From assembly GCA_000469685.2 (NCBI GenBank), contig LS997563.1, forward strand, positions 3,049,281-3,113,280: a stretch of 64,000 nt of DNA, written 5' to 3'. The first letter of the stretch is position 1; each line of letters starts with the position of its first letter. Below are positions 36,577 to 51,200 of the stretch, piece after piece. A program made the translations under genes and the position numbers. This DNA comes from Haemonchus contortus. Taxonomy: Eukaryota; Nematoda; Chromadorea; Rhabditida; Trichostrongylidae. The notes beneath the pieces are model-generated. The model was given only the letters and a program-made list of their open reading frames with translations. It had not been told where the DNA came from and did not search any database.

Positions 36577-39254
36577 CTGATTCATTATAACACTAGCAAT
36601 GAATCACTCCTGACCTTATGTTTTGTGGCTGTACTTCGGAATGGTGTCATTATCCATGTTTTTTTTACAACGGATTGTAAACATCCAAAAAAACATCTAC
36701 TGAATGTTTGAAAGATCTTCAATATTAGGCAGCTGTGCGCAGTGAGCTCGTCCATACACCCCTCTACGACATTTTTTTCGGTCTTTTTCGGATCATTCTC
36801 GTTGTTGACCACTTTTTGAAACTTCGAATCTCTTTAGAAACCCTTATTTTCGTGGTTTCTTCGCCTCTATCACACTATTCTCCACCTTCTCTTCCATTGT
36901 GGATCAGAATGAACCAAAATGATCATAATCGGGGTACCTTTGAGGAACTCAACATGTGGGTATTTCCAAGATATCGTTAGGAGACTAAAAGAAGCAGTGG
37001 TGATCGAGTACTCATCCCATCGTGAGGCAGCAGAAGTAGCAGATGAACGAGGTTGAATCGTTAAAAATAATAGGAACTGGTAAGTCGAAACCTTCGAAAA
37101 GTCGATAGGAGCAACACAATTCGAAGCGCGAGAAAGTCTATCACAGTCACAATCGTCTAACACAGAACAACATAATCTAACCTCCCCCCTCCCCCCTTCC
37201 CTTTACCCCTCCGTCGATCAGCACTGTATTCTACCAAAGGCATGTACGAAAATAAAGACTCAAGGTGTTTTTTGTGTTTCTCTTACCTATTTTGAGCCCT
37301 TACTACGTGACTGACCGCCCTTTCATCTAGCACAGCCTGCTCTACTGGCCTTCAACACATCATCCATTATAACTTTGGTCACAACACATTGACTACACTT
37401 TTAGCCGAGCCGATATGTGCATTACTTCTCTCGCATTTCGTCAACAACTTGGGACTTTTGACTTTAGAAACAGAGGATCGTAGAGATAGATTGTTGTCTT
37501 TTGTAAGCATGTTTACGTTGCAAGCGGTACATATTTATGTATTTTTTTTGCTGAACCAGAAAGCTAATATAGCTGTCGACGTGGGTTGAAAGGTATATTG
37601 AAGTTGAAAGTAAAGGTTTTTGGGAGGTGGAAAGAGTCGCGTTAAAGCAGTGATTATAGAAGGCAGAAGGCATGTCAGATGGCCGTCAAGATTTCCCAGC
37701 GTGTAGAGGATGGGTTAATTTTCATGAAAAGCTTAATTACAGCCTAATTCAACTCCTGTGTTTTCCATTGATTGCTTTCAGCAATCGCGTCACGTTTCAT
37801 GACAGTACATTAATAAGGGAATGCTTTGATTATGGATTTTCCTTCTTTCTACTTCCTTCACCACCTTATCATTCCCGTATCATCAATCATTTTCAGTCAA
37901 CAACCGACCAGATTTTGCAGTAAACAGAATACTGCTCAACTGTAATGATTCCTTCTCACTGCTCGATACAACCTCATTTGTGTTGATTTCATTTTTCTTC
38001 CAGTCAAATGACTGAACGGCTTTCCATTTGACTTTTTTTTTACCATTTATGAATCTGATAGCTAATCATCGTTACTCAAATCTCTAAAAATTCCTTCTAT
38101 GTATGTATGTGGTTCTGGTGACCTAACGTGTATTCTTCGACACTCACAGGAACCCTTACATGAAATGATAATGGTATTCATTGATGTTTTCTCCGAATTC
38201 CAATATTGAAGATCATTTTATTTATGATAGTAGCGTTTGCTATTTCAATACGGGTCTACTAGTAAACCTGTAAAGTTTATCTACAGTTGTGTCTCATTCG
38301 AAGCTTTCGCTCCACACAATTAGGGAAGTGTATGAAGTAGGTTAATTGAAGTAAAAGTACAGGGTAGTTCGTGGGAGGAGCCGAAATTGAACGTAAAAAA
38401 CTATGTACCGAATATGACATAACTGTAGCAAGGGGCCTAATCGATTTCGAACCGTCATCTAGAAGTGGCGAAAATTCGGAAAACAGCAGTCCAGCCTGAC
38501 CGAAAGCATTGTTTCTAGTAAAAGATTAGACAGCTTTCACCATGCCGTTCTCGGCTGAAAAGAACAAAGTGCTTGAGAGATTAAAGCTGTTCAAGCGCAT
38601 GGGAGATTAAAGCACATGCTCAAATTTCGCTACTACTTTTTAGACCGAAAAAATACTCGCGCTATCCCAACATCATGCGCAAATATGTTTTTTTCTGTTG
38701 AAAAGGGTCGGTACGAGCAAAAGCCTTCTATCTAACGCAGTAACAGAAGTTGGAGGCCTTTTTTTTAATCTTTCAATTGAACTTTCAAAAACACTCTATT
38801 ACCAGCTTGACTGCATCAAACATGAGCAAATCAACAGACATTAGAACGGCAGCTCTTGCCCAACCAGAAACCTACGACCACAATCAACCTAAGCTTGGTT
38901 ATCCTGGGTGATGGTGCAAATTGGAAAATACCAAGAGAATCCATTTTGAATTTTCTTCCTAATTCAACTGATTTTCCATTCACTCTGTCTTAATCCCCTT
39001 CGAAAACCATTCCCCATAGCTCTCTCTTTTGTTGTTAAGGGTATCTATCGAACAGCCAGCCACTCGACGTCTGGGTTTGCTAACCTCGAGCAAAGCCAGC
39101 GTTTTTCTTATCAAGCGTTCGTACTCGGTTCGACTGCCCAAAATTTTGTTTGATTAGTTGTTCGTCTCTGACGCGCTTGTAGTGATTGTTATGTCGCTGA
39201 TTGCCGCTTTTGTCCGGTTTGTTGACAAACTAACGTATTAGTAGGGGAGGTGTA

Positions 39255-42200
39255 ATGAACGCTCTATCTGTTACTAACTCTGAGAACTGTAAGTTAATCG
39301 ATCATGTGCGCTATCAACTCCCGTCATATTCCTGGCGTGCATTCAACTGAACTGAAAAATGTCTTTCTCCGTTCGTAGATACCACGTCAATATCCTGCTC
39401 CTGGCTAGAGGAGATGGAAAAAACAAAGAAGAACATTGCTCGTGCCATTCACCGACTTGAAGGGAACGAACTTACTCTTATGGTCAGACAGAGCGATATC
39501 AAACGTGGTATCTCTAAGATGTAGGTTTGTTCTTGGGAGTGAATGTGAGGAAAACCAGGAAATTTCAACTCATCATCAGAGAGAATCTCCAGTCATGGTT
39601 AACCAGCTCCTTTTACGGAGAAAAGTATTGCAGGAGCTATGTGGGAAGTACAATGCAACCCAGTAGTGGTAATAGAAGGGCAATTGTCTCAGCTAGTGCA
39701 CTCGTTACTGTTGTTCAGCAGAATAATCAGAAGAGAGATCAGTTACCTTTTTCAGACGGTGCTTGAAGCACTGTGAAAGCTCTTTCAACTGCCCATTTCT
39801 CCAGCCGATTCCTGCTGATAGGCCCAGTTATTAGGAGCGATAAGGAGATATCTTTCTGATTACAGGTGTTGGGCGGAGAGATGTAGACCTTTTCCATTCG
39901 GTGCTCAACGCAAATTAGCAATGGCCAACTCTACCATCTCTTGATAACCTCCAGCTAATCAGATCTTCCGAAAGGATCCAGTGCGGAGCCCTCAGTAACC
40001 TAGGAATCTCTGAGGCCTCGGTTCTCGAAGATGATCTCCGATTGTACTGATTAATTGCTTGCAAGGGTCGGTGATCGTATAGTCTTTCGAAAGTTGTGAA
40101 CAAACACAACTAGCCTTCGGTCTCACTGCTAAATGGACAGTATTGTATGATATGCTTCCCATAGAGCCTCGTTTTTCAGAAACGAATTGGCAACGTAACC
40201 TTTTCCGTCTGCAGGAAGCCTCGTTTTTACGCAACTGGATCGGCATCAGAACCATTTTCATCTACAGGGGTGGAAGCATCAATCATGAACCAAAATAATA
40301 TTGAAACGATGAAAGAGTTATGTGTCAAAAGACCGGTCCCAGGCCCACAGCCCCTTTTTGTCTCTTGCTTACTCGTCTGACACCTCATTTCTCGACTGTG
40401 TACTTTGATCCCTCCATCACCTTCGATGGTTAATCATCTTCCTACGGCAGTAACGTAGGGGGCCGCCGCGAACAGGTCAACGAACAATCGTCGCCGCGAT
40501 AGCCACAGCAGCCTGCTGAGAGAGAGACTTTCCCAACCCCATGCTACTTTTGCATGGGCAGATCTTGTTTTCCTAGCATCTTCGTTTAACGATCTTTTCC
40601 AGCTCTCTGCTTACTACTCCCTTGCAAACGAGTTGTTTTCTGTTGATCTGGCCCGCATATTTCGCTATCATTCTCCTATTTCTTGCTGATATAGCTCTAC
40701 AGATTACTGGTGGGAAATGTTTCCCAGCCTTTCTCATTGCATTTGTTGCTTTTTCCGCCTTCTCCCGAGGATGTCTCCAATGGGGATCAGCAATATGCAG
40801 TACTCTTCCCAAAGTGTAATGAAAATGATCCTCCTAACATCCACAGCAAGTATGTAGTAATCGATATTGATTAAAGTGGCGTAACATTGGCTAAAGGCCA
40901 AGAATCGATAAAATTCTGACAGTAACACTTCTAAAAATCTTATTTTTTGGGATACCATTTTTAATAGCAATGTACGACCAGTCCTGTGTTTGTGAGCTTT
41001 GTTCTTATCACCTGCTCGTCGCCTTCGTTCAACTTTGCCACCATTTTGTGGTTCCTGGCCTGCACATTGTAATCACTGATAAACTGTTGTTTATTATGTG
41101 AACGAGTGAGAACAAACATCGACTTGCATCTATTCGTATCGCTATATCATTCCGATCGATGGCTTTCCGGCGATCCGATCTCACATTTAACGCTTAGCGT
41201 TCGCAGTCTCTGTAGGGTTTGAGTTTGTATGGTGAACCTTGGAGTTAATAAAAAGCTAAATCCTGTGTGGTGGTATACCCATAGATTCCAAGCACTTTGA
41301 ACGAAACACTGTATACATATATTGCATTTTAAAGAATTATAATTTTGCTTGCGATCGGGAGGCTTAATCGATGTCTTGTAATCCGTCTTTTACTTTTTAA
41401 AATAGCTCTTGAGATGTTCGGAAATAATCCATCCATTCTCATAGTAGATTGTAAGTAACCTGGAATAATAAGTCGTTTCATTAGGTTGTTTATTTCAAAT
41501 TCTGAGGAATAATGGGTCAATCCCGAGTGGTTCAAGGGCTAAAGAGTACGGTGCCTGGAAAGCAGGAGCATGGGTTCGCGTCCTATTTTTGGCCGAAGCT
41601 TTGCCAGCAATTCGCCATCCTGGTGAAGCTGTTCACAGTATTTCAAAGTATTTGATGTTCTGCACTTATGTTCTGCAGTCAAAGCACTGAGCAAAGGTCA
41701 GCTTGGATGGAACTTGTCCGAAATCTAGTGAAATCGGTATTATACTCCTGCCATCTTCCCACAACTTCGACGTCGGAGAAGTAACCAAAAATGAGTGTGA
41801 TCCACCTTACTTTGATAAAAATCTGCTGGAAATTCAGCATTTTGTCAGGATGTTGTGAGTTATTCAATATGGTACATCGCTCTGAAATTCACTTCACTTG
41901 GTTTACTTTTATTTTGAACTTGGCGAGTACGATTACTTGCTTCGTAATTCCCCAACAGGAATCTGGGTTTTAATGCCTCCTTGAAATTCAACTCTCTTAG
42001 CTGTATGGCATTTTTTGTTTGTGAACCAGTTTCGTTTTCCGACAACCGCACCGTCTATCTCTGTGTATTTTACGTGCTTTCCTAACTGCAAACACATTAA
42101 GAGAATTTCCACTTGGTGCTAAAAATTATACGTCGGTAGATATGCTCTATCTGGGCCGTTTTTCACTGATTTGCATCCCTTGGGCTATCCTCGAAGGTTA

Positions 42201-45200
42201 TGGTTCTCTTCAGAGAAAAGTTTCGGAAACCGTTTTTATCGTGAACTGCGCCTTGAACGAGAAATACGGACTAACAAACCATTGTGCCAGCTAGGCCTAA
42301 TAACCCACGTGATAAAGTAGTTGATGTTGTCATCCATGGTCCAGACCTTGTACCTTAACCTCTTGAACCCACTATCGTGAAAATTGTCAGGCCCGCTTTA
42401 TTCGGTCATAAACTTCTCTGTTATCGGATCTGGAACGGCGCTTCAAACTTTTTTCTCACACTTTCACGTTGACGGTCCAGCTACGTATTACATAAGAAGC
42501 AAGCCACTTGAAATGCTACATGCTGCATGAATGACGAACTAACTAACTGGTTTTACTTTTCTCCGCTGTTCTAAAGGTGATACACAGTCGGAGAAACGTA
42601 CTCTTGCGAACCGTCTAAATCTACTCAAATAGTGCCTTCACGAAGAAATCGTACACTCATTCCAAGAAATTTCTACTAGTCCAAGAAACTCGCTATTCAA
42701 TGGTCATAGTAGCTATGAGGTTGTAATGATGGTTTGCTTCCAGAGGGGGTATCCAAGAAAATAGAATGTGTTTCCCTCTGGTTTTCGAAAAGTACCAGGC
42801 TTCTTTACAGACGTGGAAAATCCGCTGTCAGACACAAAGTGATGAGCAAGACTGTCTTATGTCCTCTTACAGGTGTGGTTCTAGGAATAGCACCATACCG
42901 TATGTCTCTGATTCCCAGTTTGCAGTGGGGTTTGAAGGATGAAAGATCTTTAAAGGTAATCAATATCAATCGATATCCTCGTGCTAAACTTTGTCTTGTC
43001 AATACCCAATGTGATGCTTAGTTGTTCGATTATGTCACTAATCAATATTAATTGCCATCGATTGACCGGAATTACCGTGGTGAAGTAGGCATCTAGGCTG
43101 TGAACTATGTGGTGTTAGAGCTGTTGGTAACGTTAGTGGATCTGGGAATCTTCCTGATTGTTACTACCTCAGTTTACCTTGGATATCAGTTTACGTTGGG
43201 CTTTTTATATCAGCACCGGTATCGTAATCATGGCAGAAAGCTTTGCGAACAGACAAACAGAACAGAAACACAGAAACTAGACGCTTTGACTCAGGTGAGG
43301 TAAGCATTATCCAGTGTGAATAAAGGATGAAATAAAGTCTTTTGGAGTTAATTAATTCCGTCTGGAGGATGCGCCCTGCATTCGACCCTCATTCAGAATC
43401 GTAGTGGCGTAATGGATACTATGTGGCCTATAAAATGACTTGCGGTGACTGGCCGGGATATAAGTCAGTGCTTTTATCTTCCCAGACAAACATGGTACCA
43501 GTTGACCGAACCCGAAGGGATGGAAGGCTTGGTTGGCCTAGGAAGATATCGGTCCCGGGTTCGAACTCATTGTCGGTAATATTTTCTCGATGGTCTTGGT
43601 AAATGAAGCTGTCCTGGCAGAGGTGGAAAGCCAGGTTGCTCGTCTGGGATTTATTCAACCAACTATGTATGTGCATGCCATGGAACTGCTACCCCAACTC
43701 CGCTTCAGCTAATAATCGTGCTTTGTCTCGCAGGAGTCGTTTTTGATTTTGCAATTTGTGCAGTGTTTCGAGCTTACAGCATGCTTGATTGTATCGGTTC
43801 CATGTAAGCTTAATATCTAGCCTGCGCATTAGCAAACCCTAGAGAAGTGCTGGTCGACTGATTACACGATTTCTACAGCAAGACGTTACGCTCTTGCACC
43901 CCTCTCTCTTGCACTCTTTGTAATGCTATGGAATATTTATAGCAGCAGACTTCGGATTGTCATTGAAATACAAAGTGAGCTGAAAAGGAAATTTGTACTT
44001 CACTTCATGAACCAGTTAGTGATGAAGATTGTCGTATATGGGACAGCAGAGAACGTTTCCTTTTTCTCCTTGGATGTCCTTCTAGCCCTATACGTTTTCA
44101 TCCACTTCTTTCCTTATTTCCACTTCGTATTGTTTCAAATTGCTTCAAATTCGCAACCGAGAGTGTTGTTTACCAAATTACTTACTCACTACTACATAGT
44201 ATGGTCTCCCTAGTTTTCAAAACCATTTTATCGCTTTCGATCATCCTTTATTCAGTGAACCCTCTGACATTGTGTCAAGAGAGGATTTAGTGATCCATAT
44301 AATGAATAGTTCGAGTGTAGAGATAAGAACCAACGCTCCCTTCTCTCTTTTTGAGGCGAAGCTTGGCTCCATGTCCTGTTTCCTATCGACCTGAAAATGT
44401 CCAGCTTTTTGCCAACTGGGTGAATAAAATACCTTTCCTCTTCTAATTGGTGTAGTTGTTCCGATAAGATTCATCGAAATTAGTGAAAGTGCTGCTCTTC
44501 TTATCAAGAAAATTCTATCCAAATGTGAAACGTGGTATCGGTTTGTTGTTGAATCTCTTAAGGAAGCTGTCCCTCATAAGGGTGATGCAACTGCACCCCA
44601 TGTAATGATAATCCAAGTACTTTGAATTATCATCACAACGGGAAGGGTGCAATTGCATCACCCTGATGTGGGGAAGCTTCGGGAAGAAAATTCTGATCAA
44701 CCTGATACACGGTTAGCTATCGTCCCTGTGGACTGATTCCGCTGATCTGGAAGGCTGTGAAGAAGGCGACGTTGCCGATACCTTAGCCACGACCTTGTTT
44801 TTAACCTCGTAAACTGTTAAGATAATAAAACTTGCATAATCCAAGCAATTGTTTCAAATTCCCGCTCGCGGTTATCAAGGAATCGAGTTTTTGCACTGTT
44901 TCTGATAGCACCATTAGCGATTTCGAAAGTTGTTTCGTGATTATGGAATAAGCGACAACCTACTGATGTTCCTTCTACTTTGGACTGTGTAGTAATGTAA
45001 ACTACCGTAATAAACAGGAGTCGTTCAAAGGGCCACTGGTTCTGAACCATGATGTTGGAGCACTGTCCTCGTTGGTATTTCCCCTCTTCCGGGTAGTCGA
45101 TTTGCCGCACGCGGACGTCGCGGACCACTCATTCGCCGTTATTACGGCTCTAGCGTTCTTCATACAGCTCAATCGATATGCGATCGTTATTTTATGCATA

Positions 45201-48200
45201 ATTCTACTATTAGTACTTTTCTTCTTTTATTTCTTACCTACTGCTGCATCCTGCTACATTCCTTCGCGCGCGACGCCCCTCTCACCGCGACGCGACCATT
45301 TCGTTCCTAACGCACCACAGCCGGGGCCCTCCTACTTTTCCGATGCTACACCTTATCACCAAATCCAGTCTGGTTTTTTAGAATAGAACAGATCCTTTTC
45401 GGAAAATCATGATCTCAAGAGTAGTCAAGTGTGTTCTGCTAATTTGCCCATTTGTTTATTTCCACTACTTCATGAGGATATATCACATGGATTTGCCATG
45501 AATCTTTCTCTACAAGTTCCTTATAGAAATCTTTATTCTTAGCGAGTCTTTCTCCTGAATTCCCCAAAGAAATCTTAATTCTTTCCCGAGTAGACGGAAT
45601 CGATCGTTTTTTGAATGAACCTTTAACTGTACCTTGTACTGTCACACTTAGAGATGACGTATGACTACATGAGGTATTCGCAAGAGATTTCCGACGATGT
45701 CACTGAAGAAGCACGGTCAAAATTGACGTCGATAAGCCGAGCGTCCAGCTACGATTCAATCAATCAGGTGATTTTACGAGAAAACCTTGGTGATTTAGAA
45801 GTGGTGCTCTTTCGTAGCTCAGAGCAAAAGCGAAGTCTTCCATTCCGTGGAATTCCAATCCCTCTGTACCCCTCTGAGAAAGGCTACTGAGCTAGAGAAA
45901 AGTCTGCGCAGAGCGGAGGACAGACTGAGATGCCAATCTATCTCAATAGTACTAGTATAGTATAAACGCATATACTTTATGAGACTGTCTAACAAGCTCC
46001 GTCAGACAGTTTTTCGACCAATTATTCCTGCATGTCTTGTAGAATGATATATGATTTGGTGTAACAAGATCGGGAGTTCTCTCTGATACAATGTTAGGGG
46101 ATACGCCCGTTCGGCTGTGATGGATTGTCAAACTGCCCTAAGGTGATTACTTAAAAACAAAAGCTGATCACCGGAAGAAGAGATATGACCAACAAAGTGA
46201 TTGCGAGGGTCTCTGTAACAATAACAAATAAACATGAACAGTCAGGTCGTTTCGGATGTTTTCTCAACCTTTTCGAGTTTCCTTTCTTCTTTGAGGCTCG
46301 GGGATTCTCTTTTTTTTGGGTTTGACCCCGGCTAAGGAAGTTTCAAGAAAGGAAGTTGAAAATTTCATGAAGACTTATGGATATTTGAGATTTCTCAGAT
46401 ATAATTCAGTTATTTTTTTGGTACCTTACGCCATTTAACAAGAGGTAATTGAGGGAGCCTAAATTCGAAGATACCAGGTAGTCTCACGGATTCATAGCCA
46501 AAAGAACCATTGACCTTCTGAACTTGATAACTTGGGGAGGAAACGGTGGAGAGCCACTTCGGATCGTCTCATGATGAATTGTCAGAAAACCTTAACACGA
46601 AACTTCAAAACCAGACCAGAACGCATTCCAAGCTCTCAGTCCGACCTATTGAAGACTATTGTGCAAATCAATTTTCCTTTGAGTAAACATCGAATATTGT
46701 TCTTTCAGGATGCGCCCCTCAACGATTATTTTTCGTCCGATGAGCTTGACAAACTCAGCAGCTGTTTGAGCGAGGTTGGCGTAGTGAGTGTGCTCAGTAG
46801 TATAGAAAACCCTTATATACTAAAACGATAGGCAGTCATTGTTGTGCTTTATCAGGAATTCGGCAACCTTTTAGAAAGTTTCTTCCCTTTAATTTCATTA
46901 TGTTTTTTGTTTATATTTTGACGTGATTGAGTGCGAAAGTGGCCAGTACTGGCCAATGTCCTACCCACGCACACATGGGGTCCTTGGATTGGGCGCCGGA
47001 TCTATAGCTCCCATTTCACTGTAGCCTTCCGACCCTCTGAAGTCGACTGATTGCTTCCAATCTTGAGTGGACAGGTGAATACTTTAACTTGTACACAGAC
47101 CTGTACTATAAGTTACCTATTATGCCAAATAAGCATTCAAATGCCACTAAGATTCTGAAATGTAGGCATGCCTGGGCCAATCACTAAACAGGATTGATCC
47201 GTCGAATGTGTTGCTGCTTAGGAGCGACAGCGATGTAAAAAAAACTTCTAACTTACAATTAGTATTCCAAGATCCGCTCTTAATATCTTCTTGAGAAGGG
47301 AAGGAGGTGTGGGGGAGGGGAAGGTGGAGGGCAAAAGGACTGACAAGGGAAGGATACGTGGTGGTAGTGGCCATTCAAGATAAGTACCCACGTAGGTGGT
47401 TTCGAACACTGATCTCAAATCTATGTTTCAAATCTCTAAGCGATTCTGGGAACAAAGTTTCGGGATCGATGGCTTCCTGTGTTATATCACAGTAACGAAC
47501 GGATCACCGATCCGAACAAAGCAGTATGTGGGCAACGGTAGCGCACCTGATAGGACGGTGGACTGGTAGCCAAGTCATCAAGGTTCGTCTCCATTCCTTG
47601 ATGGTGAAAAGTGAAGAGGATTGAAGAGCACGTCAAAGAAAGGAGTGCGGTTATAGGAATTTCAAATTTTCACATACCTCAATATCATTTTCTTAGAGCA
47701 CCCGTGTTGACTATCAGAATGCCAATTTTAAAACTTTAGCCACTGACCCATCAACATGTACATTGTTTTGGCTATGGCAGAAACACCACAACACTACTAC
47801 ACTACTCACTGACAATAGTATTAATGACAGCATATGTAATTTGGGCATACACAACAATGAAATACAAGAGGGGGGGGGGGGCTGAACAACTCAAGAGAGG
47901 GACTTGAATGGCTCCTTAATGTGATAGTCATGTCGCCACGCTGTAACCCTGACAAGCCGCGAATCCGGTTCTGACCATAACAAGCGCATTCCTTAGAACG
48001 CATCTGATAACTAAAAATAAAAGAATCTAAACAGAGGGTAATTCTATATGGAGAGCAGTGGAGTATTTTTATGGCTAGTGATGTCACCTTGTGCCCCCAC
48101 CCCCTCAGTCTAGTTGAAGAAATCAGAGATCTTTATCTGGCCACTTACCTTTCCGCAGTCCCTGAATCGGATCCCATATGGAAAAGTGAAATCACGATTT

Positions 48201-51200
48201 TTGGAAGCTGATCGTGCCCCTTATGAGTGTCGTTTTAAAACTGAGGTAGGGAGTTGTTCTTAAGCACTATCGTGTTTATAGTCTCGACTCTGATAGCATT
48301 AAGCGAACACTACATAAGTACACCTCAAGAGAAAAAGCTCTTCCTTCTACACAATAAAACACCTACATCTTTCATCACGTAACAACCTTTCAGTGAAAAC
48401 GTAACAACCCTTCAGTGGAAAGTGGGTAATCGTTCTCTGAATGCGGCTGGATCAGTGAACATTCTCTTTAAAGCTGAAAATTGGAAATAAGCCAATATAT
48501 TCATCTATTCATCACTGTTACCGCTTTGCTTTGGTTCTGAAGCTCTTGATCTTTTATGTTATTGATATGCTTCCGACATTTCGCTGTAGTAAGTGGGTAC
48601 CCTCACATACGTATATGACCGGGAATCGATTCACGGGTATCCTTGCTTTCTGTCTACTTACTTCTTGTATTATTGCAACTATTACCAGAACCAGGGTTCT
48701 ACACCAGACACCACGTCCCTTGTCAAACAGGGTTTGAGATCGTACTAATGAAGAGGGTGATAGCAAAAATAGCTCCTACGTGAGTGTTGTAGGGAGAATC
48801 ACGTAATTATGTTTCCACTTCGCAACAGAGAGAACGTTGAAATGGTAGAAACCGCAAAATACTGTTAGTTGTTATTAGTATCCAATGAAATCAGGATGTT
48901 GAAGTCAGGTCATATGCTTGTTATGACCCAGTTCTGGTTTCTCTCTATCCATTACATGAATCCCGAAACAGTACATGCAGTTGCTTTGCTACGAGAGGGA
49001 ACTTAGCTGATTAGTGTTCATCAAGCCTTAAATCGATAGTACCAGCTATCGATTTATCGGAGTTATGGGTATGATGCAGTAGGAACGAAATTGTTGCGTC
49101 GTGGTGAAAGGTACGTCGCGCGCGAAGGAATGTAGCAGGATGCAGCAGTAGGTAAAAAATACAAGAACAAAAGTACCAATAGTAGAATTATGCCTAAACC
49201 AAGGATCGCATATCGGATTGAGCGGTACGAAGAACGTTAGAGCTGTAATAACGGCGAAGCGAATGGTCCGCGACAGCCGCGTGCGACGAATCGATTACAG
49301 AAAACCGTTCCTACTGCCTGTCTCCCCAGAGTTATCGAGGCGGTGTTGTTATGGAAGCGCTATTGGTTACATACCACGTAAATGTTGAACTTAATCCTTG
49401 CTTGCACAGTTTTCGGTGGATTGTCCTATCACTATCTTTATCATGAACATAACAATTCTGCGGACAGACAGACGCCCTTACATACTAGCAAAACAGTAAA
49501 TAGATAGACAGACACACCAACCAACTGCTTTGCAAGAAAGTTGTTATGGCCAATCGAATACCAGCGTACGTAGTGCTGGCTTGTAAAAGGTACTTTTCGC
49601 GATAAAAAAGGTTATTGAGTTCTTCCTTTGAGAATACTCAGTGCCCCCCATGGGTGGTAGAAGGACCCTCTCGTACTCACAACCTCGGCGCTTAGGGCAT
49701 AGTGGAAGCCCCATTGCTGCCGTAGTTCGCTTTCCCGCCCCTCGATCTCTGCCACGTTAGACAAAATCAGCTAATCGCCCAGTGATGAGGCGATGTTTTC
49801 TCCCATTCTTTTTTCCTCTGTTTTCCTTTTTGCTGCCGCGATCCCTTATTCAATTTCCTACTCCTAGAGATTGAAAAATGTGAGCTACTTTTGCTGTTAT
49901 TCGTTTTTTTGTTTATTTATGCTTATAAGTGAATGAATTTTGGCTTACCATTGTCTGTTACTCGCAGCAGGACCCACACGCGCGCAGTGAAACGCACTGT
50001 TTAGCTCGTCCGGACGCCCCACTCTTCTTCATTTTTCTGGTTTCATTCTCGTCCAGCCCCTTTTTTAACGTTTTTCGAAGCCTTCTTTCACTTTGGAAAC
50101 ACCGATGCACGCAGTTTCTTCACCTCAGTCGCACTAGTTTCGATCTTGTCTTCCATTTTTCATCATAATCTGGATTACCCAAAATTATCGTGAACTGTGC
50201 CTTTAAACAATTCTTTGTGTTAAAAAAGCCAAGTGCCGAATAGGGGAATTCAGCTTTTATCTATGGCAGGTTCAAAAACTCTGATAAGAAATTATCTGAA
50301 GAAAGAATTCTCATAATGAGGTGAGCCTAAAACTTTCCACAAAAAAAATGTGGGGCTGGAAACACGTTGGTGGAAAAGATAATCAACATTTGACAACGTT
50401 GACACGTATGATTAAGTCCGGTCTCGTATTGCTGCTTTCAATTTCGTGGACAACAACAGATTAGTGAGGACTATCTCTTCGTCCCCTTTTGGGTTGAAGC
50501 ACAGCTGAGGATGATTTAGTGATACCTATTTCGAGTGAAATAGTGGAAGCTATTGTGCAGTATAGTGCAAAGTTGGCGAAGGAAGAGCGCGAACAGCGGA
50601 ATCTAAGGAGAAAAGGCCTCAAAATGCTGTAGAAAGGAATTTTAGGGGATTAGAAAGGCCACAGTGTCATGGAAAGGGTATTTCATCTAGCATAAGCTGT
50701 ATGCTATGGCGTAGAACTGGCTATAGCAAGTCAAAATGTCAAAAGTTCCCTTCCACTGTTGCCATGGATCGGGACTTCACCAAAACTGCGCTGCTGTACT
50801 GATCACTGATCCATCTTCTAGGATTGCGTCATACGTTCTTCCACTTATTTAAACCGAAGCTAACAGTTGAATTCATGTCGTAGTAGGAAAATGAGCGTTC
50901 GAGGCAGAATTTTATCATTCGAGCTCTATGAGTTACGAGCGCGCACCGTCGTTGCACTCGCTCTGTTAAGAATTTAATGTTTCCCCTATTTATCTTTAAA
51001 GTATTTCAAAATCATCCTTTCGAGTAATAACCATAGTGCCCTTGTGGTGGTGCCCGTGTGACTTGAAACACTGTTTACATCAACAGCTCCAGAGAACGAA
51101 CTAGGAACAAAATATCATTGGAAAGTAGGTATTCCTCACGTATTCAAGTCTCATGACGTTCCCGCAACTGTCGGTTCTTTCCAGCCGGTCCTTGAGGATA

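Noticed and set aside
36938..37076. Possible upstream exon of the LIM gene (46 codons, minus strand)
   Set aside because: It ends in phase 1 while the next LIM exon begins in phase 0, and it shows no homology that I recognise.
40573..40819. Hydrophobic + frame and basic - frame covering the same bases
   Set aside because: Could be a TM exon of the membrane-protein gene, but no phase-compatible donor and acceptor pair links it to the neighbouring exons.
41518..41600. Possible tRNA-Ser(GGA) gene
   Set aside because: The D-arm and T-arm resemble tRNA-Ser, but the anticodon stem is mispaired, there is no long variable arm and no acceptor stem. It is better explained as a tRNA-derived SINE.
42873..42884. 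A 12-nt intron inside exon 42811-42924
   Set aside because: GT and AG occur there, but an intron that short is impossible. The sequence is open without it, so it is kept as coding.
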